64,000 bases of DNA from Sorghum bicolor (taxonomy: Eukaryota; Streptophyta; Magnoliopsida; Poales; Poaceae), in assembly GCF_000003195.3 (NCBI RefSeq), contig NC_012877.2:14191344-14255343 (forward strand), read 5' to 3'. Below the pieces are notes generated by a model. That model was given only the letters and a program-made list of their open reading frames with translations, was not told the origin of the DNA and ran no database searches. A program made the position numbers and the translations under genes. This document shows, in pieces, positions 34,017-44,519 of this stretch; within the stretch, counting starts at the first letter, position 1; each line of letters begins with the position of its first letter.

Positions 34017-35001
34017 TTTCATTAGTGCTAAATTGAGTTCTGAGTGTAAGCAACAATTAACTGATTTGTTAAAAGAATACAAAGATTGCTTTGCTTGGGA
34101 TTATACTGAGATGCCTGGTTTGGACCGATCAATTGTTGAACATCGGTTGCCTATCAAGTCTGGATTTCGGCCACATCAATAGCCAGCTCGCCGATGTAAT
34201 CCTAATATTCTTCCTGATATTAAGGCCAAAATAACCAAACTTATTGAAGCTAAGCTTATTCGGCAGTGTCGGTATGCCGAGTGGATTTCCAATGTTGTTC
34301 CGGTCTATAAGAAAAATGGGAAGCTTCGGGTTTGCATTGACTTCAGGAATCTTAACAAACCTACACCAATGGATGGTTACCCAATGCCAGTTGCCGATCC
34401 GCTAGTTGATACTGCGGCTAGGCATCAGATTATCAGCTTTATGGATGGCAATGCAGGATACAATCAAATATTCATGGTTGAAGAAGATATTCCAAAGACT
34501 GCATTTAGATGTCCTAGTCATGTTGGGTTGTTTGAATGGATAGTCATGACCTTTGGCTTTAAAAATGCTGGTGCTACTTATCAGAGGGCTATGAATTTTA
34601 TATTTCATGAGTTCATCGTCAAGCTGGTAGAGATTTATATTGATGATGTGGTGGTTAAGTCTGGAGACTTTACAAAGCATCTTGCCGATTTGCGAAAGGT
34701 GTTGGAATGCACAAGGAAACATGGTTTGAAGATAAATCCCAATAAGTGTGCATTTGGTGTATCGGCAGGACAATTCCTTGGTTTCACGGTGCATCAGAGG
34801 GGGATTGAGATCAGTCGAAGATCCATTGATGCCATCAACAAAATAGTTGCTCCGACCAACAAGACTGAGCTCCAGTCCTTGATCGGCAAGGTAAATTTTA
34901 TCAGGAGATTTATATCTAATTTATCTGGTAAAATTCGTGCTTTCAGTCCTTTACTTAAGTTGAAAGCTGATCAAGAATTCGTTTGGGCGAAGAAACAATA
35001 A
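34017..35001 (+). pseudogene. Tat-A reverse transcriptase
   Basis: RT blocks in order: PVYKKNGKLRVCIDFRNLN, GYNQIFM, KTAFRCP, VMTFGFKNAGATYQRAMN and the catalytic YIDDVVVKS (YIDD at 34637-34648), then NPNKCAFGV and FLGF. A TAG at 34180-34182 (CAG expected between QP residues) and a TAA at 34999-35001 (CAA expected) break the frame. All key aspartates of the fingers-palm region are present. RT copies the element RNA into DNA inside the particle. Confidence 0.9.
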
Positions 35002-35953
35002 TTGGCCTTGGATGAAATCAAGAAGTATTTGGTGAATCCTCCAGTCCTGATTCCACCTCAGCTAGGGAAACCCTTCAGGTTGTATTTTTCTACCGATGGG
35101 ATGGTCATCGGTTCAGCTTTGATTCAGGAATTTGAAGGGAAGGAACGTGTGATTTACTATTTAAGCAGGAGATTGATCGATGCTGAGACTCATTTACTAT
35201 TCGGCTATTGAGAAGCTGTGCTTATGCTTGTACTTCTCCTATATTAAATTAAGGCATTATTTGCTATCGGCCGAATGCACGGTTATTTGTAGAGATAATG
35301 TGGTCCGATACATGCTATCTATGCCGATCATGAGTGGCAGGATCGGTAAGTGGATTTTGGCACTGTCAGAATTCGATCTGCGTTACGAATCGGCTAAAGC
35401 GGTTAAAGGACAGGTTATGGCCGATTTTGTGACTCAACATTGTGGTACAGTGGAGGCTGTGGAAATTGTACCTTGGACGCTCTTCTTTGATGGATCCACA
35501 TGTGACCGGGGGGCAGGAATCGGCATAGTGTTAATTTCCCCTCGGGGGAGGAAATATGAATTTTCCTTACCGATTGTTGCCACGTTAACAAATAATCAGG
35601 CTGAGTATCAAGCTTTGATAAAAGGATTAGAATTACTAAGGGAAGTTCATGCTGATGCTGTTGAAATCTTCAGGGATTCTATGCTAGTTATAAATCAATT
35701 GGCTGGAAGCTATGAATGCCGAAGTGAAGTCCTCATAACTTACTATGAAAGGAGTATGCAATTGTTGAAGGGATTCAAGGATTTCCGATTAGAGCATGTT
35801 CCTCGATTGCATAATGAAGAGGCCAATCGGTTGGCTCAGCATGCCTCGGGATATCAGCCTATGATTAATACGATGTCGGCAATCGGTGCCGATGATTGGA
35901 GAAAAGAGATCATTGATTATTTGAAGGATCCATCCAAGAAAGTTGAGAGATGA
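35002..35953 (+). pseudogene. Tat-A RNase H and second (archaeal-type) RNase H
   Basis: The first RNase H begins around PFRLYFSTDGMVIGSALIQ and has VIYYLSRRL, then shifts frame at about 35190-35205 and continues with YSAIEKLCLCLYFSYIKLRHY. The second RNase H reads WTLFFDGSTCDRGAGIGIVL (D), NNQAEYQALIKGLELL (E) and FRDSMLVINQL (D), with HVPRLHNEEANRLA at the end. This duplicated RNase H is the Tat-lineage marker. The ORF ends at TGA 35951-35953, probably from CGA. Confidence 0.9.
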
Positions 35954-37154
35954 ATTCGGTTTCAAGCTACCAAGTATGTGCTCCTCGAAGATGAATTGTA
36001 TTATCGAACTATTGATGGGATTCTTCTCAGATGCTTAGGTGATGATGAAGCTAAGAGTTTGATGGGAGAAATCCATGAAGGGGTATGTGGAGCACATCAA
36101 TCGGCTTTTAAGATAAAATGGATGATTAGGAGGAATGGGTATTATTGGCCGACCATACTTGAAGATTGCTTTAAATATTTCAAGGGATGTCAAGGATGTC
36201 AGAAATTTAGCAATATTCAAAGAGCACCCGCATCGGCCATGAATCCTATTGTCAAACCTTGGCCGTTCCGGGGATGGGCCATTGACTTAATCGGTCAGAT
36301 TTATCCACCATCTAGCAAAGGGCATAAGTTTATCTTGGTTGCCACTGATTATTTCACCAAATGGGTTGAAGCTATTCCTTCGAAGAAAGTTACATCGGCC
36401 AATATGATTGATTTTGTGAAAGAGCATATTATTTACCGATGTGGAATTCCTCAAACAATTACTACCGATCAGGGTACTATGTTCACATCGGGGGAATTTG
36501 ATGAATTTGCAATCGGTATGGGAATTAAAGTATTAAACTCTTCTCCTTACTATGCTCAAGCTAATGGGCAGGCCGAGGCATCTAACAAAGGAATTATCAA
36601 GCTCATTAAATGAAAGATTGAAGAAAATCCTAGGAGGTGGCACACATTGTTAAACGAAGCCTTATGGTCATACCGAATGGCTTGTCATGGATCGACCAAG
36701 GTTTCACCTTATCAGTTGGTGTATGGGCATGATGCAATGTTACCTTGGGAAATTAAGACTGGGTCTAGGCGACTATTTTTTTCAGGATCAGTTGACTGCC
36801 GATGACTATGCTACTTTGATGACAGACGAGTTAGATGATCTAGCAGGGCATCGGCTAAGGGCTTTGATGAGTATAGAAGAAAATAAGAAGAGAGTTGCTA
36901 GATGGTATGATAAGAAGGTATAGGCTAAAGAATTTGCCGATGGAGACTTAGTATGAAAATTAATCTTACCGATCGGGACTAAAAGTTCAAAATTTGGGAA
37001 GTGGTCTCCCAATTGGGAGGGTCCCTATCGGATAAGTCAATCGGCTCCCGGTAATGCCTATATTCTAGAAACTTTCGAAGGAGTTGAATTTCCCAGAGCA
37101 TTAAATGGCAAATATCTAAAGAAGTACTACCCCGGCATATGGGTCGATGCATGA
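35954..37154 (+). pseudogene. Tat-A integrase
   Basis: An H2C2 zinc region (EIHEGVCGAHQSAFK and CFKYFKGCQGCQKF) precedes the core, with catalytic D in GWAIDLIGQ, D in TTDQGTMF and E in NGQAEASNK. Stops at 36611-36613 (TGA), 36921-36923 (TAG) and about 36954 (TGA) interrupt the C-terminal part. The natural end, YPGIWVDA, stops at 37152-37154. No chromodomain is seen, as expected for Tat. Integrase inserts the cDNA into host chromatin. Confidence 0.88.
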
Positions 37155-37249
37155 AGGTTTAAGTGCCGATAACATTCCTATCGGCTGGATCAAAATGTAT
37201 CTGGGGCTGAACTTAGTGTTTTGAAAGGCGCCGATAACAGTCCTATCGG

Positions 37250-40209
37250 CTAGACTAAGGTACTAGGAGTGCTCAAAAGGGGAGAGGAGGATGTATCACC
37301 AATGAGCTCTTGGACACTCTCGAGCGACCCCCCATGATGTAAAAACAGGTCGATAAGGGAGGGGAATCGCCCGTCATCATCCACTGTCCTCCAGGTCCCG
37401 GTATCGCCGGTGGCGCCACCGCCCGACATCTCGGCTTCATCCTCCTCAGCGGCGTTGTGCTCCTCCCATGGTCGACGCTCTCGAAGAAATCCAGGAGCGA
37501 TCCCCTCGATGTCATAGATCGTGCCCTTGATCTCTGACTGAGGATCCACAGGGGTGCGCATCGCGCAGGCAAGCGCCACCACACCGTCTGCTCGCCCCGG
37601 CTCAGCCGGGATAGAAGCAGGCGCTCCCGGACGAAACCACGCAGGGGTCGGCGGGCTGTAGACCAGCAGACCCTCCTCTCCGGTCTCAGGCCTCTGCGGT
37701 GACGGTGGCATCGGCTGGGGTGGGCTTCGTGGTGGTGGGTCGAGCAGCTCCTCTAACTGCTGACTCTATTGTTGTTGCTGCCTCTGGAGTTCCAGCAACT
37801 CTTGCTGTCGGTGTTGCTCCAGCAGCTCATCGAGCCATTCTCCTTGTTGCCGCCACCTTTCCTCTTCTTCTTCTCCTCCCACCCGTCGCGGCTGTTGCTG
37901 CTCCTCCTGCAGCTGTTGCTGTGGCTCCGGCTCGCGCTCTTCCTCTTCCTTCTTCCTCCTCTCCTCGACGGAGTGGAGCCCGATGGGCCAAGGCGTCCGC
38001 CTCGCGACGGGGGAAGCCTCAAGCTCCTCATCCATGGGGCGGGCGTCCTTTGAGGGCCGGTCACTGCCGGACCCATCCCTGATAGTAATAGGATCCCCCA
38101 CATCCCAAGATCGGGGAGGCTCGGGGGCTCCCTCCTGCTCTGGAGGGCGAGACGCCTCGACCCGCCCCGGTGACGGCGGGGCGGTCTCTCCCGCCGATGG
38201 ACGAGGCGGGGTACTTCCGACGCCCATTGAAGGCCAAGGTTCGGATGAGCCTGCGTACGTTCAAATGATACATCAACCACCGAAGAGCTCAGCAAAAGAA
38301 CCACCCAGCGCCAACACCACTGGAAGGAGAACCCACCACTCACCCGAGCCTTTGGGAACCGCCCCCACCTTGAGCATCTTGGCCATCGAGGGCTGGGCAT
38401 GTTCAAGCAGCCGCTTCAACCTGAGGAAAGGAGGAATAAACATAAGAGAATCTGTAATCCAAGAAAATGCAAAGACATCAGAAGACAAGAATCGCGACGT
38501 TAAGATCTTACCCCACAGGAAGAGCGACCCGCCTACCAGCACCTCGACCGGCTGGCCTCGAGCCGCCCCGCGTCGAGGCTCCAGGCCCCCCACGAGCAGG
38601 CGCAAGCCTCGGCTCGGCATCTCCCGCCTGGCGAGCACCAGGACTAGTACTCCTACGACCTATTTCACCCTTACTCGAGGCCACCGCGCGGCCACGGGTC
38701 AACGGCCCCGTCGCTAGAGACTTAACCCGGTGGCCTGCCTCAGACGCGGGAGGAGGTTGGGGGCGGGGGACGGCCCGACCCTGCGTAGGCACAGGGGGGT
38801 ATCGGCACGTGAATGGCGCGGGGAGGACTCCCCCCGTTGGCCATCATGGGACCAGCTCGATGCCCCCTTAGGGGCTCCCGTCCGTGGAACGACGGCGGCG
38901 GCTTGCTATAGGCCCTCGAGGATTCTATCGAGATGGGCCACCATCCCTTCAGAATCGTCGCTGTCGTCGTCACCCTCGTTGCCGTCGTCCTGGTCGGGGG
39001 AATCCTCCTCAGGCTCTCCCCTTTGCCTGGACTTCGCCCGACGTGTCTCCAGCGCTTGTCGCTCGAGATTCTTCTTCCTCTCCTTCTTCTTTTCTAAGTC
39101 CTTTGCGGACTTCTCCTTCTCTGCGGACTCACGGCTCTTGTCGCGATCAACATCATCCTCCTTCACTAGGGGCTTCGAGGATCGAGCGTCAATCGATCCC
39201 TGCACGAGCGAAGACAAGTCTTAAAAAGGATCGAAGAAAATCAAGAGTCAAAGCCATAAAGGGGAGAAGGACTTACCAGGTCAATCGACCCCTTATCGGG
39301 CCTCATAGGGAAGCCGTTGACTTGCTCGGGTTGAAAGTCGCCTGCGACGGCTGCCCTAACTCTGGCCGCGACCTCCTCGTCCGTAGGAGCCTCGTTGGAC
39401 ATTCAGCATGCCTCGAGATCCCGGGACGAAATGCCAGGGCCCATCTCGTCCATCCACAACGGTCGAGACATCAATGGGAGAATCCTCCGGTGATGGACAG
39501 CTGAGAGAACGAGCGCGGCTATCAGGCCCTCCTCGCGCAGCTTCCTCAGGGCATCAAGGATGGGATCGAGCTGTGGTTGATGAGTCTGGACGACACCGTA
39601 CCTCCAGTGGTCCGGGCGCTCCGAGATCAAGCACCCGGTATCGGCAGGGAGGAGGTCGTCATCGTTCCGCAGGTAGAACCGTTGGGAGTCCCACCCGGCG
39701 TGGTTCGACGTCAACCCCACCGGGATGTATTCTCGCGGCTTCTCCGCCTTGCCGGTCTTCAGTACCAGGTTGAGGCACCCGGCCCGCACCGGCTTCCTCA
39801 CCCCTGTAGTTCCACTGGGGGCGTGGAAGAGCTCACCCCGATACAAGTGGAGCCACAAGTCCCAGTGCGGCATCATCCTGAGGTATCCCTCACACACCGC
39901 AGCAAAAACCGCCGCGGCGGTGATGGCGTTCGGCGAAAAATGTTGAAGCTCCACACCGTAATGGTGGCAGAGCGCCCACATAAAGCGGCTCGGGGGAGAG
40001 CCCAAGCCGTGGCGGTGGAATTTGGCAAAGGATACCACATATCCTCTGGGCGGTCTTAGTTCTCGGTGGTCCACCGCCGACGCGATCCACTCTGGCCGCG
40101 ACGACGAAGTGCGAGGGCACAGAAGCCCTTCCTTCTCGAGCTCTAGCAGCCGGTGCTCCATCATCGACGATTGGCGCCAGTCATCGGCGGCGATGACTCT
40201 CACCGGCAT
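37250..40209 (-). pseudogene. Antisense gene of Tat-B ('putative gypsy type transposon' domain, PF04195-like)
   Basis: Exon 1 starts at an ATG at 40209 and carries GYVVSFAKFHRHGLGSPPS, VELQHFSPNAI and DLWLHLYRGELFH, the domain known from antisense ORFs of grass gypsy elements. An in-frame TGA at about 39403 breaks it, but the frame stays open to a donor at 39276-39271 (GTAAGT). The next acceptor (GTGCAG, 39205-39200) leads in phase to a highly charged Lys/Glu/Asp segment (coiled-coil-like, to 38906). Farther on (38227-37250) comes a Pro/Ser-rich and then Gln/Glu-rich region (LQEEQQQ, HRQQELLELQRQQQQ), with one TAG between halves of the same frame. Function unknown; inactive as read. Confidence 0.8.
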
Positions 40210-41139
40210 CTTCAGGGGGGAAGGAAAGCAACTTTGCTACTGCTCGAGGGTGCGCGCGCGTGAGATGGCATGGAGGCAGAGGCAAGAACGGGGGCGGAAA
40301 GTGGAAGGAGCAATGGCAGGGAGACCCGAGGATATTTATAGACGGCAACTACCAACGGACAGATCCGGCGAATGCGGTAACTCCCTTAGTAAATACGCCG
40401 CCTAACGGTACTTATTCCTCTCACAGACAGGGCGCTACGAATTCCACACCGGTACAGTGCCGCAACGGCCCCCGCCTGAAAAGGCGCGCCCAACGGGCAA
40501 AAAGGCGAACCACTGCGATCCCTTCCTTCCCCTGTAAGCTAAGGTACGTGTTCGTTACGATGAAAATCTCGAGAGGTCGCAGGCTGACCCACCGAACGGG
40601 TTCGACAGCCGATCTCGAGTACCAGAGTCAGGGATGCCCAGCAAGTGGTCGAAAACGAGGCCCGCCTCGAGAACTCGCTGGGGATGTCCAAGGTGAGGAC
40701 GAGACGGTCGAGAGGAATCCCCCCGAAGGGAGGCATCGAGCCGCTGGACTCTATCGAACGAGACCAGTAACCCCGACCACGTCAACCCCGCTTTATGAGA
40801 ACGCCTCTGGGCTACAGCTGACCCCCTCGAATGGGGCACAGGTTCTCACTTGGATTACCTGCTAGGAGCTCAATCTGGGGTAGATGGCGCTCGCTCCACT
40901 GGGAGTACGTCGCAACCCCGACGCGAAACCGACCAATCGAAGCTTCTGGCTCACCTTCCACGACAAACATCAAGAGCGCTTCCGCAGATTGGGCAACATA
41001 ACCCTCGAAGGAGTCAAAAACTCCTCCAAGGGCTCGGGGGCTACCCCCGCGGGGTCGCTCGCGCGACCCCACAGAAACTCAACCAACAAAAAGAGCCTCT
41101 ACTCGAGCGCAAGCGCTCGAATAGAGACTCGAGGGCTAC
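37261..41139 (+). mobile_element. Tat-B gypsy element: 3' internal region
   Basis: The sequence changes from AT-balanced, GCCGAT-rich Tat-A text to GC-rich text between about 37250 and 37290. It carries an antisense gene (37250-40209). From 40345 to 41139 it is non-coding with repeated CTCGAG/GAGGG motifs, ending GACTCGAGGGCTAC before the LTR, the typical purine tract of such elements. No gag-pol of Tat-B is present. Confidence 0.8.
40333..40340 (-). promoter_or_regulatory. Putative TATA box of the Tat-B antisense gene
   Basis: The minus strand reads TATAAATA about 125 bases before the ATG at 40209. It is the same octamer as at 1660-1667 in Tat-A. Confidence 0.55.
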
Positions 41140-42172
41140 TGTCGAGAGTATCAGTAAGGGGTACCCTAACTGACGCGCATAGCGAGAGCACCCGTACGTA
41201 AATCGAGGCCCCCGACTCGACGCCCCCCGGTCGCACGCACGGTTATCGACGTCCATAGCCTCGAACACGGAAAGAGCGTCATGCGAATCGACTGGGGGCG
41301 ACCGAACGGCGACCGTCGAATACGGAAACAAGCTCGTACGAATCAAAAGGCCTTGAGCGCGAGGACGCCGCCCGCCGCCTGACGCGGGCACGGGAACCAG
41401 GGCATTTAATGCACCTGCCGTGTTCTCACCTAACCTGACAGTCACGGGAAGCGTGATAGGGAACAAGCATCCGTCCAATCGTTCCTTTTTGCAGCCTTGC
41501 CCGCCAAACGATTCAGAGTATGTCAGGGCACTGCAAGGCGATCGGAACGTCTCGTCAAGACCCCCCCCCCCTCGAGACGGCCAAAGTCAGCGCTCTGTTC
41601 AGCAAAGCTTTGCGCGACGCCGGACCCTCGAGCAGGCGTGTTCCTTCCCAGAGAAGAGCCGAACGACGAAAGACAGCACCTCAACCACTCTGACACAGTT
41701 GCCGCCACGACGTACAAGCGTGCAACGAATAAACCGGTCCAGGACGGCGCACAGGAGCAGGATTCAGGGGCACGCGTAATCATCATCAAGGTACCGAGAC
41801 AAGACGGTTCGAGGCCACACCAGTACAGAGGCCTCGAGTAGGATCGACCCCTACTCTGTCGCCTATGCATGTAACCTAGGCCTCCCCTTGGAACTATAAA
41901 AGGGGATGCTCAGGAGCTGATACACAACACAACACATACATAGAAGAGCTACATACTTCATCTTCATCCCTCCACCCATACCGACTTGTATTCACCCATG
42001 TACAAGCACTTAGGTGCAAGATAATACAAACACTCCCCCCCGTTGGATGTAGGGCCTTCTCTTGCCTGAACCAGGATAAATCTTTGTGTCTTTTCTTGCA
42101 TCACCATCTGGAAAGGGGAGCACGCACTAGTTTTACTTGATGGTGTGACCCCCCGGGGGGAAAACACCGACA
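41140..42172 (+). mobile_element. Tat-B 3' LTR (1033 bp)
   Basis: It starts TGTCGAGAGTATCAG and ends ACACCGACA (inverted pair TGTCG/CGACA). A TATA box TATAAAA is at 41895-41901, followed by transcript-start-like CAACACAACACATAC text. It has no similarity to the Tat-A LTR. Immediately right of it lies a CACTA transposase fragment. Confidence 0.85.
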
Positions 42173-42189
42173 CATTGTTAATGGAGTGC

Positions 42190-42875
42190 GATATAGTACT
42201 ATGGACCGTGAGAAGTACCTACTGACGCAAAATAGTGGTGTGATGACCGAAGGTACCCATGAGGGTGAGAATGTGGATTTCTATGGTGTCCTGAAGGAGG
42301 TAATTGAGTTGGAATACAATTCCAATCTGCAATTTCATCGTTCGGTAGTTCTATTTTGATGTGACGGGTACAATCTAGGTGGTAAGTCAAGAGGTATGCG
42401 AGATGATGGATATTTCAAGTCCATGAACGTGCAATCATTATGGTACAAGTCCGACCCTTTTATATTGGCTACTCAATCAACAAAGGTATTTTACATGGAA
42501 GACACATCTTTAGGCAAAGATTGGCGAGTTGTGCAAAAATTTGAACACAGGCATATTTATGATGTGGCTGAAAAAGATGATCCCAGTCATCATGATGTAC
42601 ATCAGGATGATCATTGTTCTGATAGTGAGCGTGTTGTAGAAGAAGGGAATGCTCATGAGGTCATTCACCATGTCCTGCGTGGAGAAGGCACTATAGTTGA
42701 AGGTAATTTAGTAGAGATGATAAGAAACAAGAAGCAACCTTCAATTCCTAACGACAGTGACGATGACGATGAAGACGATACTGTCATGCAATATTGTAGT
42801 GATGGTGACAACGGCAACAACGCAGATGACATGTGCCTACACGATACTGATGAAGATGATGATTTAGAGAACTAG
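42190..42875 (+). pseudogene. CACTA TNP2-type transposase, C-terminal DUF4216 region
   Basis: Reads VNGVRYSTMDREKYLLTQNSGV, then a TGA at 42357-42359 where CGA (Arg) is usual, then GKSRGMRDDGYFKSMNVQ, LWYKSDPFILATQ, VFYMEDTSLGKDWRVVQ and KFEHRHIYDV. This is the DUF4216 domain that ends grass TNP2 proteins. An acidic tail (NDSDDDDEDDT..) closes at 42873-42875. The catalytic transposase core is missing because the 5' part was lost. From 42876 to 43238 nothing coding is seen. Confidence 0.85.
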
Positions 42876-43238
42876 ATTCCTGGTGTACTAGTATGCTACC
42901 ATTATTGATGTACTACATATGATACAACATTTATTTTCTATGAGAGATGCAATATTTAGTATTAGTTCTAAACCATCAGTGCTAATACAAATTTACTAAA
43001 AATGCAGCATACTATTGTTAATGCCATGGCAAAAGAACACTCATGAGAGTAAGTGACAACTTGGGACAGCTATTCATTACTGATTAAGTTCAGTTAAGTT
43101 AGGATCACTCTAGGTCCTGCCAGACCATACCATTAACGCCCAAATGACTATGTGCTGGGCATTCCAACAGCCAAGCCCTAAAGACCAAAATACTAGCTAA
43201 GAACAAAATGCTAGCCATTCCAGGTCCCAAACTCTGTC

Positions 43239-44220
43239 ATGTTGGCCCTTCAGTGCTTTGCATTCTTCATCCCATCCAGTTCGGCCTTCATCTCCTTGAT
43301 GATCTGGTCCTTCTCTGCTATGGTATTCTTCAACGCACAGATCTTGATGCCATTTTCAAAAATCTTCGTGCCCAGCTTCTTCTCTAGCTCTTTCAGTTTG
43401 GCACCCATCATCTTGTCCACCTCCTTCACCTTCTTGCAGCATACACAAGTCTAAATTTATAGCCAAGTTTAGCTATATGACAGTAAGTTTAGGAGCATGT
43501 ACAGTAAGTTTAGGAGCATGTATAGCCAAACAAGGAATCATCTGAAGGTGCAAATGAATTACCATATATTTTATCCAAAAAAACAGGAACATGTTGAACT
43601 GCCTACGGTCATTCAGAATGTGCCTGGGCATTGATCTACAGTTTCAACTAATGATATTTCACAAAACCATAAACCCCAATACATACAACAATGCTATTTG
43701 AGAAAACCCCAAGAATCAGCATAACTAATTGAGAAAACCCTTGTCGCTGTTCAGAAAAATACAGAGATGGGATGTGGGGAAATCACCTTGATGTTCTATT
43801 TCGGGCATGTCAGCTGGCGTTGGCTGCCCCCGGCGTGTCCCCCTGCTGGCGCCGACGCTTTGGGGTTGCTGCTCCCAGAGGGACCGAATCCCGGCGGGAA
43901 ATCGACGGCCCTCTGGCTCGGAGGGCTTGCACCTAACGCCGGCGTTGCCTTCAGCGTCTTGCTCCGAGTGCGTCCCCTACCGCCGATGACGCGTTGGGAT
44001 TGCTGGTCACAGCGGGACCAAATCCCGGCGGGAAATCCTCCACCTTCATGCTCCTAGAGCTTCCCCCAATAGCCAGCGATGGCTTGGGCGTCTTGGTCCG
44101 ACTCCTTCCCCCTACCGCCGACGATGGCTTCTGGCACCGACCCAGCACAGGGCCGCTGAACTTGCCCTTCGCATCGCGTTGCTGGCGACGCGCTAGCTCA
44201 GATCTAGAGCCCCTAGCCAT
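43239..44220 (-). pseudogene. Antisense gene fragment in the CACTA element (PPGFGP repeats, Cys motif, coiled coil)
   Basis: Starting at an ATG at 44220 (MARGSRSELARRQQRD), the minus strand encodes two repeats of about 42 residues, each with S/T-rich text followed by DFPPGFGP. One base is missing between them, so they lie in different frames. A possible donor lies near 43785. After an acceptor (TTAG, 43456-43453) comes TCVCCKKVKEVDKMMG and a charged coiled coil ending near 43239. The layout recalls small grass proteins with a GRF-type zinc finger and coiled coil, but the finger itself is not seen. I do not assign a function. Confidence 0.5.
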
Positions 44221-44454
44221 GAACCCTAGGCGGCGGATGCAAGGACGACAGGCGGTGGTTGCGAGGACGAGTTGCGGTGGATGCGAGCGGCGGAACAACG
44301 AAGACAATGAGGAGTTGATGCGTCGGATGCGTCGAGGTGGAATGGAGAAGGTGAGGCGCAATCACACTGGTTGTTGGCCTTTAATGTGCCGTATATGAGA
44401 GAGTACACATCATACATCTATTCTAGTATTCATGTTTCTCCACAAACAAAACAC

Positions 44455-44508
44455 TAGTGCAATGGTAAGTCTTACTTGTTTGATACCTTTGGTCTTGGGT
44501 TCAAATCC
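44455..44508 (+). repeat. tRNA-like A box / B box pair (possible SINE remnant)
   Basis: TAGTGCAATGG (44455-44465) fits the Pol III A-box consensus TRGYNNARNNG. GGTTCAAATCC (44498-44508) fits the B box GGTTCRANNCC. The 43-base spacing is that of a tRNA gene. The implied T-stem pairs only four bases, and no full cloverleaf can be drawn, so a functional tRNA is unlikely. Confidence 0.5.
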
Positions 44509-44519
44509 CACACAAGCCA

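Larger units (their letters stand above)
30237..37260 (+). mobile_element. Tat-A internal region, copy 2 (gag, pro, RT, RNase H, second RNase H, integrase)
   Basis: All domains occur in Ty3/gypsy order with integrase last. The second, archaeal-type RNase H between RNase H and integrase is the hallmark of the Tat lineage. The region is broken by at least seven in-frame stops and a few frameshifts. It ends with two 'GCCGATAACA..CCTATCGGC' hairpins (37167-37185 and 37230-37248), and then the sequence changes at about 37260 to unrelated Tat-B DNA. Confidence 0.9.

Noticed and set aside
37699..38082. Plus-strand ORF rich in Leu/Ala/Val
   Set aside because: It is the complement of the Gln/Glu-rich antisense Tat-B gene; the composition follows from CTG/CAG text.
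39577..40059. Long plus-strand ORFs opposite the Tat-B antisense exon
   Set aside because: High GC content leaves shadow frames open; the minus-strand frame has the family motifs.
44455..44508. Functional tRNA gene
   Set aside because: Only the A and B boxes fit; acceptor and anticodon stems do not form.
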